This document shows positions 21,905 through 32,249 of a DNA stretch of 64,000 nt, in pieces. Source of the stretch: Furcasterigmium furcatum (Eukaryota > Ascomycota > Sordariomycetes > Glomerellales > Plectosphaerellaceae); NCBI GenBank assembly GCA_001599815.1, contig BCIA01000005.1, positions 971,088-1,035,087 of the forward strand, given 5' to 3'. A model generated the notes under the pieces. That model ran no database searches. It saw nothing but the letters and a program-made list of their open reading frames with translations, and had not been told where the DNA came from. Position numbers and translations under genes: made by a program. The stretch's first letter is position 1. Every line of letters starts with the position of its first letter.

Positions 21905-23335
21905 ATGTCGATACGATTAAGACCACCAACTTCTCTCACGGGGCTCGTGCTTCTCGCAGCGTCGGCGGCGGCAGTGCAAGCAAACGATGCGCAACGGCCT
22001 GGACACTGCCTTTCCAATCTCGCCGGTACTGTGCAGTGGGCGACTCGGAATACCTGCCCGAAGCCGATCGATGCGACTACCGGACCCGGCCCAGAATCCT
22101 GGGCCCCTTGGACGCACCACCCATCTTGCCTCAACGCCGTGCACAACCCCAAAGCACAGTTCTGCGTCTTCACTGACTCGGGGCATGGATACCATGGCAT
22201 CAGTCTTCTCACTTTCCCCGAGGTCGCAGCGGCCAGCGTCGATATTCTCCAGGATCCATATCTCTCACTGATCCCAGCGCCGGACGTCGACCCGGTCTTG
22301 GACCAAGGACGGAACAACAACACTCCGGCATATGAGATCAGAGACATCCCTGGCAAAGGCAAAGGTGTCGTCGCAACAAGACTCATCAAGCAGTACGAGG
22401 TCTTCATGGGCGACTACGCCGCCATGATCATCAGCTCGTCGTTCCCCGGCGCGGTGAAACAGCAGGATGGATACGCTTTGTTACACCAGGGAGCCGACCG
22501 ACTCATGCATCCTGACGCTCTTCTCGACCTCGGGAGAAGCAACCCAGGACACAAGTCTGATATTGTGGAGGACATCATGCGGACCAACTCGTTCCAGCTG
22601 GAGGTTGCGGGCGCGCCTCACATGGCGATGTTTCCCGAGATCTCAGTGTGTACCCCCAGGAAGCAGGCAGACAGCAAGGTGGATTGCTAACATCTGAGCA
22701 GAGACTGAACCATGCTTGCAAGCCAAGGTAAGACCTCAAGTCAGATCACATTCCCAGCAGCACAAGCTAAGACGTCACCAGCGCTTTCATGCGGTTCAGC
22801 TCTAGAAGCTTTGCAGCAACAGTGATCGCATTTCGAGATATTCAGCCGGGTGAGGAGATTGCAATCAGCTGTAAGAATCCTCTAGTGGTCATTGAGAAGC
22901 ATCAACTAAAGCTGGATAGATGCTCGACTTGGTCTTCAACACCAAGAGCGCCAGGATCTCCTCAACGGCTGGGGCTTCACATGCACCTGCGACATGTGCT
23001 CCGCCTCCGCGGACGAGATCGCGCTCTCAGACAGCAGGCGCCAGAAGATCAACGACCTGAAAGACGAGATCATCGACTTCCTCAACCGGGGCAAGATCCA
23101 CGGCGCGATCAAGATGATGCACGAGGCCATCGACCTGATGAGGCTGGAGGACCTGCAGCCGCTGATGCCGGAGCAGTACGAGACCCTTGCGCGGATTCAC
23201 TGGGCGCTGAATCAGAGACAGGAAGCGGTGAGGTTCGCGGAAGAGTCGATCAAGCTGCTTACTGACCATGGGTTCATGGACCCGCGAGATGCGGGTGTGC
23301 ATCTTGCTGATCTCGTGGCGAGTTTTGGGCCGTGA
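21905..23335 (+). CDS. SET-domain protein with apparent signal peptide
   Basis: Four exons, 21905-22645, 22702-22727, 22782-22870 and 22920-23335, 423 aa; the second exon is only 26 nt, and all phases agree. The start MSIRLRPPTSLTGLVLLAASAAAVQA looks like a signal peptide. After a Cys-containing N-terminal region, the SET domain begins at YEIRDIPGKGKGVVATR, with RLNHACKPSAFMRF (the NHxCxP core), DIQPGEEIAISY and a post-SET-like CTCDMC. The C-terminus is helical, TPR-like. SET proteins methylate lysines; this one may enter the secretory pathway, which is unusual for a histone enzyme but known among fungal SET paralogues of unknown role. Substrate unknown. Confidence 0.85.
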
Positions 23336-23447
23336 TGCTCAAGGGGTTGGTCGCCTGAATACATTGCAGATGATACAAGAGAGTGAGAGAATGCAGCCAC
23401 ACGCTGCGATTTGTATCATGAATACATGCTGTTTAGAGATGACTAGA

Positions 23448-25104
23448 TCACCCAAGAAGGTCATATTTTGTGAGCGCTGCTTGATGCTGTATCGGAAGAG
23501 GGCTTGCCTCGTTGACGGTGACCTCCCAGTGAGGTTGAAAGAGAGATTCGACATGTGGACTCTCCAGCCAAAGGATGTGCTGCATGTGAATAAGCGCATC
23601 TTGCCAGCATGAGATGCCTAGCGACGAGGCTAAACCCCGTGCCTGTTCCGCGAACCACTCGCGATGTATGGTGCCGTTTGATGCCACCGCCCCGATGGCC
23701 AGCAACCAGACATCGAGGGAACCTTGGGCACGGGGAAGTGACGCGAGTTGGCTAAGATGCTCCGCAAACTGAGCCACGATGTTGTTGAATAGAACGGCAT
23801 GCGAGTAGTATGTCGGACCCTGGATGATGAATAGGTAGAGAACGATGGCATAGCGGACGCATTCGGTGGCTGGTGACTCGCCATATGTCACTTCCGATGG
23901 CTGGAGGAGCCGGTGCAAAACAAAGCATATGAGATCATGGAGTCGCGTGGGCGGTAACGGTATCCTTTGCGCTCGCCGGAAGATGTTTCGGAGACGTGAA
24001 AAGACGTTCTGGACGTCCGAGTCGATGTCAGCACCGGTGAGTTGGTGTATGCCCCGGCCGTCGCCATCAGCATCCAGTTGCCACTCCGGGATCGGAGGGA
24101 TGCCATCTCCGATCCCGTCATCATCTTGGGCCCGGAACTGAGGATAACCTATGACCAGCATTGATACCCTGGGGTGCATGAGTACTTGATGCATCAATAC
24201 GTCGAGGGAGGTATGGGACCTACCAGCAAACCATCCGAGCCGTGAGCGGGCTTGTGCGCATCACCTGGTGAAGCCCACCTCTTAATTGCACAAGTCTTTT
24301 CACGCCATCGACGTGCATCTGGGTGGTCTTGACATTGCCCTTGCCGAACTATCGAGATGTTAGTATGGACTACTGAAGGGAGAAGGACGGACCTCACCTC
24401 GATGGCTGCCAGGGTGATGACAGAGTTCATGGTTCCGTCTTCCACCGCTAACGAGGCATTCTCCACCTTTCGCCGAAGGAGGGCAACCGAGTCGGCCATG
24501 AGGATCTCAGAAGCCTCGAAGCCTTTTCGAGCCCGGAACTCCTCGTTGAGACATGCCGTCTGAAGTGAGACGTGGAACAGGGCCGGGTCACCGAGGGCCA
24601 GTGGCCACCATGATACCAGGAAGGGATTAGATGTGTTGAGGTCGAGGGGATAGTACTGGAAGACGATTTCGTTGAGAACTAACGCGGGTCTTCGAGTGAG
24701 CCCACAGACGACGACGCGTAGAGGAGGGAGAGGAGGTGCTTACAGCTGTGGATGAGCCGCTCAACTTGTGGTCGAGGTAGCCTAGTGGACGGGTACGTGT
24801 CGAAGGGATCGAAGGACGCCAGGCCGTAGTAATTGGGTAATAACGGGCCACGGGCGGCGTGGGCCAAGCCGGTCTGTGCCGGGGGAGAGGAGGAGGCCGA
24901 GGCCCGCAGGGGTTCGTTGGCGTAGACGCACTGGACCTTGCGCTTCGTGCACCGTGAGCAGCGCGGCGTCCCGAGATCGCAGCTGTGCTTGGTCCTGGCG
25001 CACGCGGCACAAGCCCTGCGAAGTGTCTGGCGCATCTCGGTCTGTGGAGGGAGGTGGATGGATGAGATGAGGTTGGAAATGGAAGACGCGACATAGGATG
25101 GCAT
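23448..25104 (-). CDS. Zn2Cys6 transcription factor
   Basis: Four exons on the minus strand, 25104-24744, 24678-24398, 24348-24224 and 24168-23448, 495 aa. The zinc cluster has Cys32, 35, 42, 49, 52 and 59 (x2-x6-x6-x2-x6 spacing), with a start either at 25104 or at the in-frame ATG at 25032. The remainder carries the fungal-specific regulator pattern: FQYYPLDLNTSNPFL, LGDPALFHVSLQTACL and MHVDGVKRLVQLRGGL. The last intron's acceptor is the least certain. It is transcribed divergently from the CYP61-type P450 across 384 bp, so it may control that gene; this is inference from layout. Confidence 0.87.
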
Positions 25105-25488
25105 GACCTTATGCGATGAGGAGAGCGAGTTGCGAGGCCACGCGACACCCGAAGAGGACTAGTCGCCGCAAAACATGCAGCTGCCAAGACGATGTCCGGG
25201 CCAGAAGATCGGAGTCTAGTCCTGATTAGGCGGTGTTGGTTCTGGATCGTGCACCGGGACTTTGGTGATGGCATGGCCGTTCGACTGATGTTGAAGGGAC
25301 GAAGGCCCTGGGAAAGACGGAAGACACGGAAGACGTGGATTCAGGGGTAAGATAGACTGCTTTATTAATACGTCGTTCCGCCGACAAAACATGGCCTTTC
25401 TATCTCCTCGTCCCTCACCCGAGCTCTTACAAGCTGCTCCCACCACAGAAACACCAATATTGGCAGCGAGGGCAACATCAACACCATC
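25105..25488. promoter_or_regulatory. Shared divergent promoter, regulator and CYP61-like P450
   Basis: 384 bp separate the two ATGs of divergently transcribed genes. I see no clear TATA box or repeated CGG triplet pair. Confidence 0.4.
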
Positions 25489-27205
25489 ATGTCCTCTGCC
25501 ACTATTAACGCCAGCTTCCATTCTGGGCTGGACCAGGTATGGTCTTTTGATCCTGCTGAAGTTCAAAATTCCCTGTATGATCTGTTTTCCGGCTGGTCAG
25601 CCTGGCAATATGTTGTCACCATCGGGCTAGGAATCGTGACCTATGACCAAGGCAAGTCTTTCTTATGTCCCTTGTGATACGAATACCTCGGCTAGCTAAC
25701 ACTTCGACAGTCATGTACCTCTGGCGGAAGGGCCCTATCGCCGGACCGACCTTCAAGATTCCCCTGATGGGACCCTTTATCGACGCGCTCTATCCCAAGT
25801 TCGACGCCTATCTGGCGCAATGGGCCAGCGGCCCTCTCAGCTGCATTTCCGTCTTCCACAAATTCGTCGTCCTTGTCTCTGATCGAGATCTGGCCCACAA
25901 AGTCTTCAAGTCGCCCGCCTACGCCGAGCCATGCCTCGTTCCGCTCGCAAAGGACATCATCGGCCACAAAGCGTGGGTGTTCCTCCAGGGCAAGGCACAC
26001 GCGGAATATCGAAGGGGTCTGATGCCTCTGTTTACCAACAAGGCCATCTCATCGTACCTCCCCGTCCAGGAAGAGGTACTGGCCGACTATTACGACAAGT
26101 TTGTCGCCGACAGCGCCGCTGCCAACGGACAGCCCGTTTCCTTCATGGCACGGTTCCGCGAAATCAACTGTGCCATATCTTGCCGCACCTTCTTCGGGGA
26201 CTACATCTCCCAGGATGCCGTCAAGAAGATCGCAGACGACTTCTATCTGGCCACCGCCGCCCTAGAGCTGGTCAACGTTCCCTTTTCCATGTACATCCCC
26301 TTCACCAAGCCGTGGCGCGGCAAGCGTGTGGTAGACGCGGTGCAGGTCGAGTTCGCCAAGTGCGCCGCCGCCTGCAAGGCCAACATGGCAAAGCCCGGCG
26401 CGACCCCGACCTGCGTCGTCGACCAGTGGGTGCTGCACATGATGGCGTCGGAGCGGTACAACGAGCGCATCGCCGCTGGCGAGACGGGCGTCGAGAGGCC
26501 CTCCAACCTGATCCGCGAGTTCACCAACGAGGAGATCAGCGAGACGCTGTTCACCTTCCTCTTCGCGTCGCAGGACGCCTCAAGCAGCGCGACGACGTGG
26601 ACCTTCCAGATCCTCGCCCAGCGACCGGACGTGCTCGAGCGCGTCCGCGAGGAGAACCTGGCCGCGCGGGGCGGCGACCGCAACAAGCCCTTCGACCTGC
26701 CCATGCTCGAGTCCCTGACGTACACGAACGCCGTGATCAAGGAGCTCCTCCGCTACCGCCCGCCCGTCATCTTCGTCCCGTACCTGGCCACGAAGAAGTT
26801 CCCCCTCACCCCTGACTACACCGCCCCCAAGGGGTCGATGGTCATCCCGTCGTGCTACCCGGCCCTGCACGACCCGGAGGCCTATCCCGAGCCTGAGGTC
26901 TTCGATCCGGACCGCTGGATCACCGGCGACGCCGAGTCCAAGACTAAGAACTGGCTGGTATTCGGCGCGGGCCCGCATGACTGCCTCGCGAGGAAGTACG
27001 TCCCCCTCCAGATGGCTGCGATGATTGGCAAGGCGGCCTTGGAGCTCGACTGGGAGCATCACGCCACGCCCAAGTCGGAGGAGATCAGGGTCTTTGCGAC
27101 GTTGTTCCCGGAGGTGAGTTTTCCATTTTCTTCCCGCAACTTGGAGTATGGCACTGATTGCTCGCTTAGGATGAATGTCCCCTGGTCTTTACCAAGCGTC
27201 CTTGA
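25489..27205 (+). CDS. CYP61-type P450, sterol C-22 desaturase (ERG5) paralogue
   Basis: Three exons, 25489-25651, 25711-27113 and 27170-27205, 533 aa. The first intron uses a GC donor (CAAG/GCAAGT), which is the only way to keep the conserved TYDQVMY-KGPIAGP frame. An N-terminal membrane anchor precedes blocks typical of ERG5: GPFIDALYPKFDAY, FASQDASSSATTW (I-helix), ELLRYRPP (ExxR), PKGSMVIPSCYPALHDPE, DPDRWITGDAE and the C-terminal FATLFPEDECPLVF. The heme motif is FGAGPHDCLARKY with Cys479; the Gly two residues after Cys in most P450s and in ERG5 is Ala. It would introduce the C22 double bond of ergosterol in the ER, or act on a related sterol if a second copy. Size is normal. Confidence 0.9.
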
Positions 27206-27774
27206 GAGCAGTCTGGCGCAGTCAAGATTCAAGTTTCTTCCACAATAGATGGAGTGGCCTTGAGCGTGTAATTGGAAGTCGAGACCCTCATGTTCTAATA
27301 CGAGCTCTTGGGTATCTTCCAGTCCTCAGGGGGGAAGCGTGTTGCGCGAATATTTTCTTCGCTTAATCCCCGCAAAAATGACACCTTGGAGGAGGTGTCA
27401 TATCATATTAACGGTTACCAAGTGTGCATTACACACAAAATCCCCAGTGTTAATCGCCAAGAAGTACTAGATATGTGGCAGATGTTTACATCGTTTATCT
27501 CATGTGAATAACACCCAGCCAGCCCGAGTCTGGTAGTACTTGGATCCCAAAATGACGAGACCCCAGCCAAAGGTGACCGATTGGGATGTGTCAGGGGGTG
27601 GCTGGAAGCTGAGTCATCAATTTCGCGGGGCAGTCTGGGGTGCATGCATGTCCGATCCAGGATCTTTCGAGTCCGGCCGAGAGAAATCCCGTCACCTTTC
27701 TTCATCTCACAACACTCCCCCCGCAGCAGGCAAACACACGATGAACCTCGGCCTCGCTTTATCACCAAGCTGCA
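27206..27774. other. Intergenic, promoter of the next Zn2Cys6 gene
   Basis: About 570 bp; no gene and no copy of the CGGAGTCTCCG site seen here. Confidence 0.5.
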
Positions 27775-29316
27775 ATGCACCAATTCCCCGGAGAGGACCA
27801 GTCCCGTCCAAGCCTCTCCACCCCGCCAACAGCCTTCGTGCAGTTTGAGCCGCGGAAACGACCCGGGAGCACCGACGGAAATGGCGAGAACGGCGAGTCC
27901 AGCACCAAGCGCGTCCAGGTGTCCCGTGCGTGCGAGAGGTGTCGCAGTCTGAGGCGCGCCTGCAGCGAGTACCGGCCCTGCAAGAGATGCGTCGACCAGG
28001 GCCTGGGGGAGCAATGCCTCGGGATGCCGGGCCCCGTGCAAATCGCATGGCGGTCGTCTGTCCCGGCCACGAGCCCCGGGTCGTATGGGAGCGACTTCAT
28101 GAGCGTCAACCAGCGCCTGGCCGAGGTCCTTCCGCAGAACGTTCTCGACTACTGCGCTGAGAGATTTCTGGCCAGGCTGTACCCGACCATCCCGATCTTG
28201 ACGGGCGCGCACATCGCGCAGCTCAAGGACGTCGCGCAGCACATGGACACCCCCTCTGGACTGGAAGCACGTGCAGTCTTGGTGGCCATGAGTGCGATGG
28301 TGCTGTTGCAGGCGGAGGAGCCAGAGAGCCTCCACCAACAGGGCCTCATCCAGACCAAGAACGCAGAGTTCGGGAGGAGATTGTTCGACGAGGCCAGTTT
28401 GGCACAACAGCGGTGTCTCGGGAACAAGGCTCACCCATCATTCGACCTCTGCTTGCTCACGTTCTTCATATACGCTTGTCACGCTGCGCTGCAGCACCAC
28501 AGCCAGGCATTTTTCTACCTACGGGAAGCGACGACACTCTGGCTGCTGTTGAAGTCGGGAGACGACCCATTCGTCGATGAGCTCATCGACAGGCTCTACT
28601 GGGTCCTCTTGATATCCGAGCGCTCTCACGCCATCCGGTACAGGAGACCTGTTACCCTCCACATCACGGCCGAGACGCCGAATCCCACACCAACGCCCGA
28701 AACCGACGCGGCGCTGGTGGGATTCTGGAGCCTCGCGGCCCTCTTCAGGCCCCTTGACACCCCCTTCATCGCCATCCTGAACCACGAGAAGGTCTCCCAC
28801 CCCCCAGATGCCGCCGCGATCCTCCACATTGAAACCGCCATCAACGCGGCTCTGAAGCCGGGTACCCAGCTGCAAGATACCCAAAAGGCGAATCTGCGCG
28901 TGACACAACTCTGGCTCCGGATCATCATCTGGCAGCTCCGCCTGCGCTTCGGCCACCTGACAGAGAACGCGATGCAGCTGAGCCTGACGTATCACTACCC
29001 GTTGGAAGTCGCCAAAGACCTGACTCTTTCGACCCGGGACCTCTCCCTCGAGAGCATCAAGATCCATGGCGGCGGGCTGACGGAGAAGCTGTTCGACATT
29101 GCTTCGGCCGTGGTCGATGTGCTAGCACGCGTGCCCATCAACCCATCAACCCCTCGCGGCAACGGCATGGGACCTGAGGAGGACCTGAACTATCTAAGGA
29201 GGCTCATCACCCAGCTTCCCGGGGGAAAAGACATTTACGATGCGCTGCTCGACAAGCACATCCAGCAAGCTGTGCCGGGTATGGGCCTCGGCCAGGTGCA
29301 GACACTTCTGCTCTGA
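27775..29316 (+). CDS. Zn2Cys6 transcription factor next to alpha-glucoside genes
   Basis: 513 aa, intronless. The zinc cluster has Cys53, 56, 63, 69, 72 and 81 (x2-x6-x5-x2-x8 spacing), flanked by KRVQVSRACERCRSLRRAC. The middle homology region follows: LARLYPTIPILTGAH, DLCLLTFFIYACH, FFYLREATTLWLLL and DRLYWVLLISERSHAIRYRRPV, the Fungal_trans type seen in regulators of sugar-use genes. It ends 72 bp from the alpha-glucosidase stop (tail to tail) and is 2.9 kb from the transporter, an arrangement like known maltose/sucrose gene groups. I infer that it controls the alpha-glucosidase and transporter through the CGG-N5-CCG sites; it could equally be controlled by another factor. Confidence 0.9.
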   Translation: MHQFPGEDQSRPSLSTPPTAFVQFEPRKRPGSTDGNGENGESSTKRVQVSRACERCRSLRRACSEYRPCKRCVDQGLGEQCLGMPGPVQIAWRSSVPATSPGSYGSDFMSVNQRLAEVLPQNVLDYCAERFLARLYPTIPILTGAHIAQLKDVAQHMDTPSGLEARAVLVAMSAMVLLQAEEPESLHQQGLIQTKNAEFGRRLFDEASLAQQRCLGNKAHPSFDLCLLTFFIYACHAALQHHSQAFFYLREATTLWLLLKSGDDPFVDELIDRLYWVLLISERSHAIRYRRPVTLHITAETPNPTPTPETDAALVGFWSLAALFRPLDTPFIAILNHEKVSHPPDAAAILHIETAINAALKPGTQLQDTQKANLRVTQLWLRIIIWQLRLRFGHLTENAMQLSLTYHYPLEVAKDLTLSTRDLSLESIKIHGGGLTEKLFDIASAVVDVLARVPINPSTPRGNGMGPEEDLNYLRRLITQLPGGKDIYDALLDKHIQQAVPGMGLGQVQTLLL

Positions 29317-29388
29317 CGCCCAGGTACAAGTTCACGAAAAGAAAGCGAGTTGGCGTTCAGCCTGTGTATTCTCTATGGATATCTGATT

Positions 29389-31209
29389 CTATAAAGCAAA
29401 GTTGGTGTAGATCCTGGATTCCCAAGCAGCCAATGCCGGCCAACCTCCCTTGTCTGACCTCTCGCCCGTCACTTGCGTTCCGACAAGGAACCTGACATCC
29501 CCAGGGTTGCATCCAAGAATCCTTGCGACATCTCCAACTTGTCGCTCGCTCTTGGAAAAGTTCATCGCCACCAATGCCTTCCGCTTCACCCCAGGCTGTC
29601 CCTCAATCGACGCGGCGCTCTCCTTGACATATGTCCAGAGCTCCTCATCCTTAGGGTTAATGTGCTTATGCGCACCAAACACGAATACATCCTTGTACAG
29701 CTTCCTCAGCTTCAGAACCATCCCGTAGAACGACAGGATCGACCCCGCGTCGTCCCGCTGCTTCGCGACATTGATCGACCTGTAGTCATCATGCACCCGC
29801 ATCCACGGCTTCGCCCCGGCGCCGGAAAACCCGGCATTCGGCGAATCGTCCCACTGGAACGGGATGCGCGCGTGGTCCCTCGCCAGGATCCGCAGCCCCT
29901 CCATCGTCTTCCTCACCCTCTCCTCATCGCCGGAGTCGACCGCCTCGGCGTAGAAGTTCGAGCTCTCGATGTCCTTGTACTCGGCGATGCCCCACGACGC
30001 GGGCATGTTGGTCATGCCGATCTCCTGGCCCTGGTAGAGGAACAGCGTGCCGGACATGGTGGCCTGCCAGACGGCGATGGTCTTTGCGCTGCGCTCCCAG
30101 AGCTCGGGGGTGCTGGCGTCGCCGAAGCGGTCGACGGCGCGGCCGTTGTCGTGGTTCTCGCAGAAGGCGGTCGTCCACGCGTCGGTGCCCTCGATGAAGG
30201 ACTGCCAGGTGGCGGTGAGGCTCTTGAGCCGCGAGAGGGGGAAGGGGTCGAAGAGGTACTTCCCGCCGAAGCCGTTGCCGTTGCCGAGGCGGATGACGGA
30301 GAACTCGAAGACCATGTCGAGCTCCTGCGCCGCGGCTGAGACGTACGGGATGACCTGCGACGGGTGCGGCGTGAGGGAGAGCTCGCCGACGGAGACGGCG
30401 TTGTAGGGCGCGAGGGCCTTGCGGTTCATCTCGTGGATGAACTCGTGGATGCGTGGGCCGTTGCACCACATCTCGGGGGCGGGCTGATGGGGGGATGTCG
30501 GGTCGGTGATGGGCGCGTCGACGTAGTCCGTCCGCTTGGAGTACTTGTTGACGGTGTCGATGCGGAACCCGTCGACTCCGCGGTCGAGCCAGAATCGCAT
30601 GGTGTTCTCGTAGATCGCCTCGCGACACTCCTGGTTGTCCCAGTTCAGGTCGGGCTGGTCGGGCGCATAGAGGTGGAGGTAGTACTCCTGCGTCTGGGGA
30701 TCCCAGGTCCAGGTCGGACCGGCGAAGTACCCGCGCCAGTTCGTGGGCGGATGGCGGATGCCGTTGGAGTCGTATTTCGCGGGCTTCCAGATGTACCAGT
30801 CGCGCTTGGGGTTTGCCTTCGACGATCTCGACTCTTTGAACCACTCATGCTCGACTGACGTGTGGTTGACGACGAGATCCAGGATCACCTTCATGCCCCG
30901 GCGGTGGCACTCTTTCAGGAGCGTGTCGACGTCCTCCACCGTGCCGTAGGGCTCATAGATCTTCTGGTAGTCGGAAACATCGTAGCCCATATCCTTCTGG
31001 GGGCTGTCGAAGATGGGGGAGACCCAAACGACGTCGACGCCGAGGTCGTGAAGGTAGTCGACCTCGGAGATCAGGCCGGGGAGATCACCCCAGCCGTCGT
31101 TGTCCGAGTCCTTGAAGCTGGCGGGATAGACTTGGTAGAAGAGGGCTTCTTTCCACCATGGCTCCTTGCCGACGTACTTGTTCTCATCGTCCCAGCAGAG
31201 CGACCCCAT
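29389..31209 (-). CDS. GH13 alpha-glucosidase (maltase-like)
   Basis: 606 aa, intronless, no signal peptide, so probably cytosolic. All GH13 regions are present: DLVVNH (111-116), GFRIDTVNK with nucleophile Asp218, VGELS with acid/base Glu276, and ENHDNGR with Asp354. The start YQVYPASFKDSDNDGWGDLPG is typical of the alpha-glucosidase/oligo-1,6-glucosidase group. Thr219 right after the nucleophile is the residue seen in yeast maltases, where isomaltases have Val, so alpha-1,4 (maltose, possibly sucrose) hydrolysis is favoured; this is inference. It is divergent from the alpha-glucoside transporter, and together they would import and split alpha-glucosides released from starch. Confidence 0.94.
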   Translation of the reverse strand: MGSLCWDDENKYVGKEPWWKEALFYQVYPASFKDSDNDGWGDLPGLISEVDYLHDLGVDVVWVSPIFDSPQKDMGYDVSDYQKIYEPYGTVEDVDTLLKECHRRGMKVILDLVVNHTSVEHEWFKESRSSKANPKRDWYIWKPAKYDSNGIRHPPTNWRGYFAGPTWTWDPQTQEYYLHLYAPDQPDLNWDNQECREAIYENTMRFWLDRGVDGFRIDTVNKYSKRTDYVDAPITDPTSPHQPAPEMWCNGPRIHEFIHEMNRKALAPYNAVSVGELSLTPHPSQVIPYVSAAAQELDMVFEFSVIRLGNGNGFGGKYLFDPFPLSRLKSLTATWQSFIEGTDAWTTAFCENHDNGRAVDRFGDASTPELWERSAKTIAVWQATMSGTLFLYQGQEIGMTNMPASWGIAEYKDIESSNFYAEAVDSGDEERVRKTMEGLRILARDHARIPFQWDDSPNAGFSGAGAKPWMRVHDDYRSINVAKQRDDAGSILSFYGMVLKLRKLYKDVFVFGAHKHINPKDEELWTYVKESAASIEGQPGVKRKALVAMNFSKSERQVGDVARILGCNPGDVRFLVGTQVTGERSDKGGWPALAAWESRIYTNFAL

Positions 31210-31739
31210 GATGGCGGGGAGAAGAAGACTAACGTGGAGTGGAAGGGAGGAAGGACGGGGCTGCAGTAACGGGCAAGGGTGACGGTGGGAGAATCGGCAG
31301 CGTGGCAGAAGAGCTGGTGTGTCAACGTGTGAACCGCGTCTGTGGAAGTGAACCGCGACGGTTTTTGAACAGCTCAGGGTCCCGGATCGGCAGGAAGATG
31401 ATGGGCCTTCTGTGGCAATGGAGACTGGATGCGCCCGCCCCGCAAGACAGGGAAGATGTCCGAGTATCTCTCTGCGGAGAGCTCCTGTTCCTGGGTTCTG
31501 AGGCGGAGACCAGGCCGGCCTGGACGCCGGAGTTTTGTGGATTTCAGGTTTGTTTGTTGGAGCTTTGTCAAGTGAAAAACTAAGTTTGTTGAGCTCGACG
31601 GCTCATTTCTCTTCCCGTCTCATGATCACAAGTTGAGGCTTTGCTTGCTCGTATCGTCAGCTCGGCAACCGAGTGACAGACACCATCTCCAGACGGGCAG
31701 AACGCGGACTTCGACCCCTCTTCTTTGCCGGTGGCACCG

Positions 31740-31750
31740 CGGAGTCTCCG
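31740..31750 (+). promoter_or_regulatory. CGG-N5-CCG site 1 (CGGAGTCTCCG)
   Basis: Core of a perfect 15-bp inverted repeat, CGCGGAGTCTCCGCG, at 31738-31752. It is identical to the site upstream of the AA13 LPMO, in reverse orientation. Confidence 0.6.
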
Positions 31751-31840
31751 CGCCAGGGGCAAGAAACAGGATAAGCTCCGCTAGACTCCGGCACTTGTCA
31801 CCCTTTGGGACGCCCCTCGAGTGCCGATCCCTGGCCGCTG

Positions 31841-31851
31841 CGGACTCTCCG
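31841..31851 (+). promoter_or_regulatory. CGG-N5-CCG site 2 (CGGACTCTCCG)
   Basis: Second copy, one spacer base different from site 1, 101 bp downstream; also within a 13-bp inverted repeat GCGGACTCTCCGC. Confidence 0.55.
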
Positions 31852-31929
31852 CCTGCTTCCCCGGCTTTTCAACTCAAAACTCTGCGCGCCACGCCGTCAC
31901 ATGGACTGACACCGGCGCTACGCAAGGGC

Positions 31930-31940
31930 CGGAGTCTCCT
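31930..31940 (+). promoter_or_regulatory. CGG-N5-CCT site 3 (CGGAGTCTCCT)
   Basis: Third copy with the same spacer as site 1 and one mismatch in the second triplet, 89 bp after site 2. Confidence 0.45.
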
Positions 31941-32249
31941 GTTGGGTTCTCTCGCGTGGGAAACCTGCCAGAAAACCGGGATCTGCCCAATTTCCCCGGC
32001 CTCCCTCCACATGCACATCTGCCATTCTCTCCAGACACGCGGGCCTTTAGATGGAGGGGAACGCTGCTTTCGGTCTAGTGTTCACACGTTTGCCGACCTG
32101 GTCCCTTAATCCTGGCACAGGCGCGAGGTCTGGCTTGCCTCTGGCCATCTTTGCATAAATAGGACCTCGCCGGTCTCGCCAACATCGCCATCGAGCAACA
32201 CCCTCCTCACCACCGCCTCCTCCTCACCGTCTCTGCCTCAATCGTTACC

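Larger units (their letters stand above)
31210..32249. promoter_or_regulatory. Divergent promoter, alpha-glucosidase and transporter
   Basis: 1.04 kb between two divergent ATGs. It holds three CGG-N5-CCG-type sites spaced about 90-100 bp apart and a half-matching CGGAGTCTAG on the minus strand at 31781-31790. A CATAAATA element at 32154 lies about 90 bp before the transporter ATG. The clustering of like sites suggests one regulator acting on both genes. Confidence 0.6.

Noticed and set aside
29473..30339. 288-codon plus-strand ORF opposite the alpha-glucosidase
   Set aside because: Antisense shadow; the GH13 motifs on the minus strand are decisive.
31210..32249. AmyR-type CGG-N8-AGG sites
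   Set aside because: I did not find a convincing direct-triplet pair with that spacing; the repeated elements are inverted triplets five bases apart.
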